Assembly: GCA_040275425.1 (NCBI GenBank) | Contig: JBEOKB010000227.1 | Span: 1-42,228, forward strand | DNA: 42,228 nt | Direction of reading: 5' to 3' | Source of the DNA: Pinisolibacter sp040275425 | GTDB taxonomy: Bacteria; Pseudomonadota; Alphaproteobacteria; Rhizobiales; Ancalomicrobiaceae | Shown: one piece after another, positions 17,046 through 24,981 of the stretch | How the letters are laid out: the number at the start of each line of letters is the position of its first letter | How positions within the stretch are numbered: position 1 is the stretch's first letter | The notes under the pieces: generated by a model | Told to the model about the DNA's origin: nothing | Database searches by the model: none | The model's input: the letters and a program-made list of their open reading frames with translations, nothing else | Position numbers and translations under genes: made by a program

Positions 17046-18173
17046 TCAGACGTCGCGGCCGGCCTCGCGCATCTGGTAGGCGGCGAGGTCCATGACCCTG
17101 GCGTAGCTCATGCACTGCTGACGGTAGGCCTCGAAGCTCTCGAAGACCTCCTTGGCCATGCCGCCGGAGGCGGCGATCTCGGTCATCACCGCCTTCGTCT
17201 CCCTGGCCAGCACCTTGACGACGTCGTCGGAGAGGGTGCGGACCTGGACGCCCTCCTTGTCGAGCAGGGGCTTGAGCGAGGCGACGTTGTGATAGCTGAA
17301 GTCGGCGTAGCTCTCGGCGGCGGAGGCGAAGGCGGCGCGCTTGACGATGTCCTTCAGATCCTGGGGAAGCTCGTCGTAGAGCTTCTTGTTGACCATCAGC
17401 TCCAGCGCCGGGCCGAATTCGAAGAACGACGGCATGTAGTAGTTCTTGGCGACGCGGAACAGGCCGAAGGCGAGGTCGTTCCACGGGCCGATCCATTCGG
17501 CGGCGTCGATGGTGCCCGACTGCATGGCCTGGAACACCTCGCCCGGCGGCAGCAGCACGACGTTGACGCCGAGGCGGCGCAGCACCTCGCCGCCGAGGCC
17601 GGCGATACGCATCTTCAGGCCCTTGAAGTCGTCGACGGTCTTGATCTCCTTGCGGAACCAACCGCCGGCCTGGGGGCCGGACGAGCCGCAGTAGAACGGC
17701 TGGACGCCGAAGGGGGCGTAGGCCTTCTCCCACAGCTGCTGGCCGCCGCCGTACCAGATCCAGCCCATGTGCTCGTTGGCGAACAGGCCGAAGGGCACGC
17801 CGGTGAAGAAGTGGAACGACTTGTCCTTGCCCTGCCAGAAGTAGGGCGAAGCGTGGGCCATCTCGGCGGTGCCGGAGGAGACGGCGTCGAAACACTCGAA
17901 CGGGGGCACCAGTTCGCCGGCGGCGAAGAGCTGCACCGTCAGGCGGCCGCCGGACATGGCGGTGATGCTGTCGGCGAGGCGCTGAGCGTTGACGCCGACG
18001 CCGGGCGAGTTCTTCGGCCAGGAGGTGACCATCTTCCAGGTCCGCTTCTCCTGGGCGGCGACGATCGCGGGGGCGGCGAGGGCGCCGGCGAGGCCGGCGG
18101 CGCCGAGGCCGAGCAGGCGGCGGCGGCCGATGGCCGGTTCTGGGGTGGTGCGATCGGTCTCGTCGATGCTCAT
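17046..18173 (-). CDS. TRAP transporter solute-binding protein (DctP/TakP-like)
   Basis: A 375-residue periplasmic binding protein for a tripartite ATP-independent transporter. The N-terminus has a twin-arginine-type signal, GRRRLLGLGAAGLAGALAA, cleaved near AIVAA before QEKRTWK. The mature sequence carries WKMVTSWPKNSPGVG, SPYFWQGKDKSF and AAEWIGPWNDLAFGL, which are typical of TakP-like proteins that bind alpha-keto acids or other carboxylates. The start has GGAGG eight bases upstream. No DctQ or DctM membrane subunit is adjacent, so its partner is encoded elsewhere. It diverges from the PaaI-like gene. Ligand inferred only from subgroup resemblance. Confidence 0.9.
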   Translation of the reverse strand: MSIDETDRTTPEPAIGRRRLLGLGAAGLAGALAAPAIVAAQEKRTWKMVTSWPKNSPGVGVNAQRLADSITAMSGGRLTVQLFAAGELVPPFECFDAVSSGTAEMAHASPYFWQGKDKSFHFFTGVPFGLFANEHMGWIWYGGGQQLWEKAYAPFGVQPFYCGSSGPQAGGWFRKEIKTVDDFKGLKMRIAGLGGEVLRRLGVNVVLLPPGEVFQAMQSGTIDAAEWIGPWNDLAFGLFRVAKNYYMPSFFEFGPALELMVNKKLYDELPQDLKDIVKRAAFASAAESYADFSYHNVASLKPLLDKEGVQVRTLSDDVVKVLARETKAVMTEIAASGGMAKEVFESFEAYRQQCMSYARVMDLAAYQMREAGRDV

Positions 18174-18296
18174 CTCGAACCCTCCGGTTCCTGCGCGGAT
18201 CTGGGGGCGATCCTTCGCACGTCGAACGGAGGCGAAGGTAGTCGTGCCAACCCGGATGTGGCAAGTTCGGCCGGTCACGGGGAAGCGAGGTTCGCG

Positions 18297-18740
18297 ATGG
18301 GGTCGTCCACCGATCAGGAAGCCCGGGTGCGCACGAGTTTCGCCCGGCAGGGACTGATGACCACGCTCGGCGCCTCGCTCGAGAGCGTCGCGCCCGGCGC
18401 GGTGGAGATCGTGCTCGTACCCTCGGCGGCCGTGAGCCAACAGCACGGCTTCGTCCATGCCGGAGCGGTGGCGGCGATCGCCGACAGCGCCGCCGGTTAT
18501 GCCGCGCTGTCGCTGATGCCCCCGGGCGCGGGCGTGCTGACGACCGAGTTCAAGATCAATCTGACGGCCCCCGCGGCCGGGGATCGGCTGATCGCCCGTG
18601 GCCGGGTGATCAAGGCCGGGCGCACACTGACGCTGGCGCAGGCGGAGGTGTTCGCCGAGGTCGGCGGGCCCCCGAAACTGGTCGCCTTCCTGACCGCGAC
18701 CCTGATGACGATCGACGGACGCGACGGCGTGGGGGACTAG
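18297..18740 (+). CDS. PaaI-family hotdog thioesterase
   Basis: A 147-residue hotdog-fold protein expected to hydrolyse acyl-CoA or aryl-CoA thioesters. The diagnostic stretch is HGFVHAGAVAAIADSAAGYAAL (about residues 45-66); the aspartate of this helix is the usual catalytic residue. VLTTEFKINLTAPAAGDRL follows, as in PaaI proteins. ATG 18297 is preceded by GGAAGCGAGG. It reads divergently from the TRAP binding protein and lies 90 bp before mbfA on the same strand. No phenylacetate pathway genes are nearby, so the substrate is undefined. Confidence 0.87.
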   Translation: MGSSTDQEARVRTSFARQGLMTTLGASLESVAPGAVEIVLVPSAAVSQQHGFVHAGAVAAIADSAAGYAALSLMPPGAGVLTTEFKINLTAPAAGDRLIARGRVIKAGRTLTLAQAEVFAEVGGPPKLVAFLTATLMTIDGRDGVGD

Positions 18741-18787
18741 ACTCGACGCCTCGGCGATGGTGTGTTCGCTCCGACGAGAGTCGTACT

Positions 18788-18808
18788 GCCGTGCCGCATC
18801 GGCACGGC
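18788..18808 (+). other. Hairpin between thioesterase gene and mbfA
   Basis: GCCGTGCC-GCATC-GGCACGGC is a perfect 8-bp stem with a 5-nt loop, ending 22 bp before the mbfA start. It could be a weak terminator of the thioesterase message or a leader element of mbfA. No Irr iron-control box is recognisable in the gap. Confidence 0.45.
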
Positions 18809-18830
18809 GACGGCCAGACGAGGTGGCGAG

Positions 18831-19808
18831 ATGGCGTTCTTCGGTTTCGGCAAACGGCGCTTCTCCGAGCTCGACGAGCAGGAGATCCTGGCGCTGGCGA
18901 TCTCGGCGGAGGAGGACGACGCGCGCATCTATCAGGCCTTCGCCGAAATGCTGCGTGAGCGCTATCCGGCCTCGGCCGCCGTCTTCGACGAGATGAGCGA
19001 AGAGGAGAACACTCACCGGCGCTGGCTGATCGAGCTGCATCGGGAGAAGTTCGGCGAGCGCATTCCCCTGATCCGGCGCGAGAACGTCACCGGCTTCTTC
19101 GACCGGCGGCCGCTGTGGCTGACCAAGCATCTGCCACTCGAGACCATCCGCAAGGAGGCGCTGGTGATGGAGGCGGCGTCGCGACGCTTCTATCTGCAGG
19201 CGTCCAAGCTCACCACCGACGCGGCGATCCGCAAGCTGCTCGGCGATCTCGCCGCGGCCGAAGGAGGGCACCTGTCGCTGGCGCATCGGCTCGGGCTCAC
19301 GCATCTACCCTCCGACGTGAAGGCGGAGGAGAACGAGGCGGCGCATCGGCTGTTCGTTCTCCAGTACGTGCAGCCGGGTCTGGTCGGCCTGATGGACGGA
19401 TCGGTGTCGACGCTGGCGCCGTTGTTCGCGGCCGCCTTCGCCACCCACAACACCTGGGAGACGTTCCTGGTCGGCATGGCGGCGTCGATCGGCGCGGGCA
19501 TCTCGATGGGCTTCGCCGAGGCGCTGTCGGACGACGGGGCGCTGTCGGGGCGCGGGTCGCCGTGGATTCGCGGCGTGGTGTCGGGCGGCATGACCATGCT
19601 CGGCGGGCTCGGCCATGCCCTGCCCTATCTGATCCCCGATTTCGCCTGGGCGACGGCGCTGGCGATGGTCATCGTGGTGATCGAGCTGTGGGCGATCTCG
19701 TGGATCCGCTGGAAATACATGGACACGCCGTTCCTGCGCGCGGCCTTCCAGATCGTGGTCGGCGGCGTGCTGGTGTTCCTCACCGGCATCCTGATCGGCA
19801 GCGCGTGA
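18831..19808 (+). CDS. mbfA: Membrane-bound ferritin MbfA (erythrin-VIT1 iron exporter)
   Basis: A 325-residue fusion of an N-terminal ferritin-like domain and a C-terminal VIT1-like membrane domain. Known homologues in Agrobacterium and Bradyrhizobium export iron and protect against iron plus peroxide. The di-iron-type residues are visible in SAEEDDARIYQAF, MSEEENTHRRW, EALVMEAASRRFY and AAAEGGHLSLAHR. The C-terminal part has about five hydrophobic segments, starting near VLQYVQPGLVGLMDGSV and ending GGVLVFLTGILIG. ATG 18831 follows GAGGTGGCGAG; the frame is open 23 codons upstream. Irr usually represses this gene in rhizobia, but no matching operator is evident here. Confidence 0.92.
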   Translation: MAFFGFGKRRFSELDEQEILALAISAEEDDARIYQAFAEMLRERYPASAAVFDEMSEEENTHRRWLIELHREKFGERIPLIRRENVTGFFDRRPLWLTKHLPLETIRKEALVMEAASRRFYLQASKLTTDAAIRKLLGDLAAAEGGHLSLAHRLGLTHLPSDVKAEENEAAHRLFVLQYVQPGLVGLMDGSVSTLAPLFAAAFATHNTWETFLVGMAASIGAGISMGFAEALSDDGALSGRGSPWIRGVVSGGMTMLGGLGHALPYLIPDFAWATALAMVIVVIELWAISWIRWKYMDTPFLRAAFQIVVGGVLVFLTGILIGSA

Positions 19809-19851
19809 GGGGCGCTCCGTTCGAGTTCCGACCGGGCCGTGAATACGGTAG

Positions 19852-19931
19852 GAGCGTTGCCCATCGTCCCTTCGTGGTTCGAGCCTCCCCCCTCGATGGG
19901 GTGCACCTCACCATGAAGGGCCTCCGCTCGG
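19852..19931 (+). repeat. Dispersed repeat, copy B
   Basis: This copy, on the plus strand between mbfA and dut, is the opposite-orientation partner of copy A at 16863-16941. The shared blocks are CGTTGCCCATCG, CCCTTCGTGGTTCGAG and CTCACCATG. The pair flanks about 2.9 kb carrying the TRAP binding protein, thioesterase and mbfA. Confidence 0.7.
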
Positions 19932-19965
19932 GTCAGAGCATCTTCGGTTCGATACGAGGCCTCCC

Positions 19966-20424
19966 ATGAACGACGTCACCATCGGCCTGAAGCGCCTGCC
20001 CCACGGAGAGGGGCTGCCGCTTCCCGCCTATCAGAGCGCCGACGCCGCCGGCTTCGACCTCGTCGCCGCGCTGGCCGAGGACGGTCCGGTCACGCTCGCC
20101 CCGATGGCGCGCGCGATGGTGCCGACCGGGCTGGTGCTCGAGATTCCGTCCGGGTTCGAGGGCCAGGTGCGGCCGCGCTCGGGGCTCGCGGCCAAGCACG
20201 GCGTCACGGTGCTCAACACCCCCGGCACGATCGACGCCGACTATCGCGGCGAGGTGAAGGTGATCCTGATCAATCTCGGCGAGGCGCCCTTCACGATCGC
20301 GCGGGGCGAGCGCATCGCCCAGCTGGTGGTGGCGCCGGTGACGCGGGTGCGGCTCGTGGAGGTCGACGCGCTCGGCGAGACGGCGCGCGGGACGGGCGGG
20401 TTCGGCTCGACGGGCACGGCCTGA
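19966..20424 (+). CDS. dut: dUTP diphosphatase
   Basis: Dut hydrolyses dUTP to dUMP, keeping uracil out of DNA and feeding dTMP synthesis. It has 152 residues, the usual homotrimeric size. All five motifs are present: AGFDLVAA, RPRSGLAAKHG, LNTPGTIDADYRGE, RGERIAQLVV and the C-terminal RGTGGFGSTG. ATG 19966 follows a dispersed repeat. The coaBC gene that often neighbours dut in this class is absent. Confidence 0.97.
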   Translation: MNDVTIGLKRLPHGEGLPLPAYQSADAAGFDLVAALAEDGPVTLAPMARAMVPTGLVLEIPSGFEGQVRPRSGLAAKHGVTVLNTPGTIDADYRGEVKVILINLGEAPFTIARGERIAQLVVAPVTRVRLVEVDALGETARGTGGFGSTGTA

Positions 20425-20643
20425 GGCGGGCGCGCGGGTGGCGCGGAATTGGAACGCGTTTCTCGAAAGCCGACGATGCGCGCGAGAGACGCACTCTTCG
20501 TTGCGTTTCATCGGCCCATCTTGGCAAAGATTTTCTCGAGACATGCGGAATCGGCCGTTCGCTCGCTCGTCCTCGCGCGCGGTGATCGATAGAGTTTCGA
20601 TCAAGGCCGTATCGGCCACGATCGCTTTTTCAGAGGACCGACC

Positions 20644-21606
<963 letters not shown>

Positions 21607-21629
21607 GCCTTCCCTCTTGCGGGACGACG

Positions 21630-21654
21630 AAGGGCGGCCCTCGGGCCGCCCTTT
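21630..21654. terminator. Strong bidirectional terminator between cysK and dprE2
   Basis: AAGGGCGGCCC-TC-GGGCCGCCCTT forms an 11-bp perfect inverted repeat, flanked by A's on one side and TTT on the other. It lies between convergent cysK (stop at 21606) and dprE2 (stop at 21664), so it can serve both. Confidence 0.85.
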
Positions 21655-21663
21655 CGCGTCTGC

Positions 21664-22410
21664 TCACAGCGACAGGCGCTTGAAGATCTTCTCGGGGATG
21701 TGGCGGATGATCAGCATGATCAGGCGCCAGAAGCCGGGCACGTAGACGACGTCGGCGCCGCGCGCCACGGCCTTCACGATCGACTTCGCCACGTCGTCGG
21801 GCCTGGCCCACAGCGCGCCCTTCTTCTCGATGTGGGCGGTCATCGGCGTGTCGACGAAGCCGGGCTTGATCGTCACCACGGCGACGCCCTTCCGAGCCAG
21901 GCGGTTGCGCAGACCCTCGAGAAAGCGATCGACCAGGCCCTTGGCGGCGCCGTAGACGTAGTTCGACCGGCGTCCACGATCGCCGGCGACCGAGCCGATC
22001 ACGGCGATGGTGCCGGAGCCCTTCGCCTCCAGCCGCTCGGCGGCGAGGGTGGCGATCGAGACGACGGAGAGGCCGTTGAGGCGGATCTCGGCCAGCGTCT
22101 TCTCGACCGAGGTCTCGCAGGCCTTCTGATCGGGCAGCGAGCCGTGGGCGAGGAAGACGACGTCGAGCCCGCCGAGCGCGGCCTCGGCCTCGTCGAGCAG
22201 GGGGCCGTGGCGATCGAAATCGGCGAGGTCGGCGGTGGCGGAGGCGAGCCGGGCCTCGGGCGTCTTGCGCACGGCGAGATCGGCCACGACCGCCTCGAGA
22301 GCGGTCGGGTTACGGGCGATCAGAAAGAGATCGGCGCCGTCGGCGGCCCAGCGACGGGCGCAGGCCTCGGCGATGGCCGAGGTGGCGCCGAAGATCACGA
22401 TGCGGGTCAT
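21664..22410 (-). CDS. dprE2: DprE2-like decaprenylphosphoryl 2-keto-ribose reductase (SDR)
   Basis: A 248-residue short-chain dehydrogenase. The NAD(P)-binding motif is GATSAIAEACARRW near residues 8-21 and the active site is S..Y..K in SVAGDRGRRSNYVYGAAKG. The C-terminus is hydrophobic and basic (FWRLIMLIIRHIPEKIFKRL), typical of DprE2. In mycobacteria DprE2 reduces the 2-keto intermediate made by DprE1 to decaprenylphosphoryl-D-arabinose. Its ATG directly follows the DprE1 stop codon, so the two are translationally coupled. Assignment rests on the sequence and the DprE1 neighbour. Confidence 0.85.
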   Translation of the reverse strand: MTRIVIFGATSAIAEACARRWAADGADLFLIARNPTALEAVVADLAVRKTPEARLASATADLADFDRHGPLLDEAEAALGGLDVVFLAHGSLPDQKACETSVEKTLAEIRLNGLSVVSIATLAAERLEAKGSGTIAVIGSVAGDRGRRSNYVYGAAKGLVDRFLEGLRNRLARKGVAVVTIKPGFVDTPMTAHIEKKGALWARPDDVAKSIVKAVARGADVVYVPGFWRLIMLIIRHIPEKIFKRLSL

Positions 22411-23709
22411 TCAACACTCCATGACGCGACGCCAGAACCCGGAGGCGAACTTCGGGTCGACGAAGGACGAGAACCGATCGGCGAGAGGGTATCCGGCGCG
22501 GAACATCGCCGGTGACATGCGGCAGTCCTTGGCCGGGTAGAGCGCGCCGCCGGCCTCGCGCACCACCGCGTCGAGATCGGCGAACAGGCGCTCGCTCGCC
22601 GTCCCGTGGTCGGGAAAGTCGAGCGCCAGCGTCGCGCCCTCGCGCGGGAACGACAGCATGCCGACCGAGCGGCGCGAGCCGAAGGTCTTGAGCACGGCGA
22701 GGAACGAGCCCGAACCGGAGCGGGCGATGCGGGCGAGCAGTTCGGCGATGCCGTCCTTCGCCGCCGCGCGCGGCAGCACGCACTGGTACTGGCGGAAGCC
22801 GCGACGGCCATACATGCGGTTCCAGTCGCCGATGGCGTCGAGCGGGTAGAACCACGGCACGGCATGGGCGAGGGTCGGCCCCTTCGGCAGGGGCTTGTGG
22901 TAGTAGGCGAAGTTGAAGGCGCGCAGCGACGGGGCGTTGACCAGCGAGAGCGGGCTCTCGACGGGGAAGCGCAGGCGGCGCTCCCTCCAGGCGGGCAGAT
23001 CGGGGCGCGGCGGGGCATGGCGGCCGGTCATGAGGATGCCACGGCCACCGGGGGCGAGGCAGTCGATCCAGGACACGGTGTAGGGCCAATCGCGCTCGGC
23101 CTCGGCGTTCATCTCCCAGAAGGCGTCGAGCGAGCGGAAACGGCGCGATTCGGCGACGACGAAGGGGTTGGCGATCGGCTCGAGGCGCAGATCGGCCCAG
23201 GTGATCAGGCCGGTGAGGCCGAGGCCGCCGACGGTCGCGGCGTACCACTCGGGGAAGGTCTCCGGCCCGCAGACCAGACGCTCGCCGTCGGAGCGCAGCA
23301 GCTCGAAGGCGGTGACGTGATGGCCGAAGGAGCCGGCGACGTGGTGGTTCTTGCCATGGACGTCGTTGGCGATGGCGCCGCCGACGGTGACGTGGCGGGT
23401 GCCGGGCGTCACCGGCAGGAACCAGCCCTGCGGCACGATCAGATCGAGGATCTCGCCGAGGAGGACGCCGCCCTCGCAACGGACGCGGCCGGCGACGCGG
23501 TCGAAGGCGATGAAGCGATCGAGACGGCGGGTGCGCAGGACCGTGGCGCCGGGAGCGAGGCAGACGTCGCCGTAGGAACGACCGTTGCCGTGGGGTATGG
23601 CGCGCTCGCTCTCGCCGAGGGGCAGTTCGTCGAACCGCGAGGCGACGTCGACGACGCGGGCGTGGTCGACGCGGGGAATGCGGTTCCAGGACAGGACGTC
23701 GCGTCTCAT
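22411..23709 (-). CDS. dprE1: DprE1-like FAD-dependent polyprenylphosphoryl-ribose 2'-oxidase
   Basis: A 432-residue FAD-binding_4 oxidase of the DprE1 type. HGNGRSYGD (about 40-48) and TPGTRHVTVGGAIANDVHGKNHH (flavin-binding region) are diagnostic. In mycobacteria DprE1 oxidises decaprenylphosphoryl-ribose on the way to the arabinan donor. Homologues in Azorhizobium (noe genes) serve arabinosylation of Nod factors. The lysine motif is present as YPAKDCR. The position of the benzothiazinone-target cysteine (GWNVCVDFP as I recall for M. tuberculosis) reads GATLALDFP, so it is alanine. The start overlaps the stop of the upstream membrane-protein gene (ATGA). No UbiA-type DPPR synthase gene is adjacent. 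Confidence 0.88.
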   Translation of the reverse strand: MRRDVLSWNRIPRVDHARVVDVASRFDELPLGESERAIPHGNGRSYGDVCLAPGATVLRTRRLDRFIAFDRVAGRVRCEGGVLLGEILDLIVPQGWFLPVTPGTRHVTVGGAIANDVHGKNHHVAGSFGHHVTAFELLRSDGERLVCGPETFPEWYAATVGGLGLTGLITWADLRLEPIANPFVVAESRRFRSLDAFWEMNAEAERDWPYTVSWIDCLAPGGRGILMTGRHAPPRPDLPAWRERRLRFPVESPLSLVNAPSLRAFNFAYYHKPLPKGPTLAHAVPWFYPLDAIGDWNRMYGRRGFRQYQCVLPRAAAKDGIAELLARIARSGSGSFLAVLKTFGSRRSVGMLSFPREGATLALDFPDHGTASERLFADLDAVVREAGGALYPAKDCRMSPAMFRAGYPLADRFSSFVDPKFASGFWRRVMEC

Positions 23710-24647
23710 GCGGGTTCGGCCTCCACGCCGGTCGCGAGATGTCGGCGGCCGGCGATCATCGCGACGATGCCGAGGACCACCGCGAACCACAGAGTGGTGA
23801 TGCGGATGAGGATGGTGGCGGCGACGGCCTGCGATTCGGACACGCCGGCGGAGATCAGCAGGGCGATCGACACCGCCTCGGTGCCGCCGAGGCCGCCGGG
23901 CAGGAAGGAGAGCGCGCCGGCGAGCATCGCCAGCGCATAGACGAACATCGCCCAGCCGAGGCCGAGATCGAGACCCATGCGGGTGAGGACGACGTGAAAG
24001 GCGACCGCCTCTGCCGCCCAGGCGACGAAGGACAGCACCGTCGCCCGCGCCATCAGGGCGGGGGTGTGGCAGGCGCGCGCCTCGACGAAGAGATCGACCA
24101 GCCTTGTCGCCAGCCGGACGAGGCGTGGGCCGTGATCGCGCCAGGGGGCGACGCGCAGCGCGAGGACGTCGGCGCGGGCGATCGTCACGGCGAGCAGGGC
24201 GATGGCGAGGAGCGCGACGGCGACGACGACGCGGCCGTGGGCCCACATCGCCACGCCGGGCAGGGTGAGCAGGACCACGGCGACGAGATCGGACAGGCGC
24301 TCGGACAGGAAGGCGGCGGTGGACCGGACGAAGGGCACGCCCCGGCCGCGCAGGAACAGACCGCGCACCAGTTCACCGGTCTTGCCGGGCGTGGTGGTCA
24401 GGGCGAGGCCGGAGAACCAGATGGTCGAGGACGGCGCGCGCGGCACCGCATGGCCGAGGGCCTCGAGGTAGAACTGCCAGCGGGCGAAGCGCAGGCCGTA
24501 GTTGGCGAGCGACAGCAGAAGGGCGATCGCCAGACCGGACCAGCCGACGGCGGCGAAGGCGGCGGTGACGTCGCCCCAGCCGGCCCACATCGAGAAGCCG
24601 AGATAAGCGAAGGCGGCGGCCGCGGCGGACAGGGCGACGGCGCGCAT
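23706..24647 (-). CDS. Lysylphosphatidylglycerol-synthase-type membrane protein (UPF0104/YbhN-like)
   Basis: A polytopic inner-membrane protein with about eight hydrophobic helices. Motifs include ANYGLRFARWQFYL, TTTPGKTGELVRGLFL and LSFLPGGLGGTEAVS, typical of the MprF flippase-like UPF0104 family. Such proteins are thought to handle lipid-linked molecules. It is first in an operon with DprE1 and DprE2, overlapping DprE1 by four bases, so a role in moving or using polyprenyl-phosphate sugars is a reasonable inference. I place the start at ATG 24647, which begins the first helix. A GTG at 24800 would add 51 polar residues and cannot be excluded. Confidence 0.82.
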   Translation of the reverse strand: MRAVALSAAAAAFAYLGFSMWAGWGDVTAAFAAVGWSGLAIALLLSLANYGLRFARWQFYLEALGHAVPRAPSSTIWFSGLALTTTPGKTGELVRGLFLRGRGVPFVRSTAAFLSERLSDLVAVVLLTLPGVAMWAHGRVVVAVALLAIALLAVTIARADVLALRVAPWRDHGPRLVRLATRLVDLFVEARACHTPALMARATVLSFVAWAAEAVAFHVVLTRMGLDLGLGWAMFVYALAMLAGALSFLPGGLGGTEAVSIALLISAGVSESQAVAATILIRITTLWFAVVLGIVAMIAGRRHLATGVEAEPA

Positions 24648-24848
24648 CAGCCGGGGATCGAGACGATCGGAGACGTTCAAGGACGGCGATGCTCCGGAGC
24701 GATCGGAGAACGGCGACCGAAGCGGGTCGGGCTCCGCGCTCGCGACGTCGAGGCCCGACGTCGAGGCTCGCGCCGCGGGCGCGGCGACGACGGACCACAC
24801 TACCGCCGAGAAGTGAACATCTCGTCGACGCGCCAGAGACGACGACGG

Positions 24849-24981
24849 CGAGACGCGGGGGCGCCTCGCCGTTCTCTCGATTCGACGAGGCGCCGGAACG
24901 CCTCGCTGTCCCGTTCGCAGGACGAGGCGTCAGAACGCCTCGTGGTCCCGTTCGCTGGACGAGGCGTCAGAACGCCTCGTC
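24849..24981 (-). repeat. Tandem hairpin repeats over the acyl-CoA dehydrogenase stop codon
   Basis: Two full 37-bp units (24884-24920 and 24921-24957) and a partial third (24958-24981) follow each other exactly. Each contains GACGAGGCG, a 6-nt centre and CGCCTCGTC or a close variant, so each can fold as a 7-9-bp hairpin. The partial unit contains the gene's own stop codon in the loop. A fourth, more diverged hairpin lies at 24849-24868. They may act as stacked terminators or message stabilisers. The rest of the 319-bp gap up to 24648 shows no other gene. Confidence 0.85.

Noticed and set aside
20425..20643. Riboswitch or sulfur-responsive leader before cysK
   Set aside because: Only short inverted repeats are visible; no SAM-type riboswitch core or known operator could be recognised.
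24884..24981. CRISPR array
   Set aside because: The 37-bp units are directly adjacent with no spacers and include a gene's stop codon; no cas genes are present.
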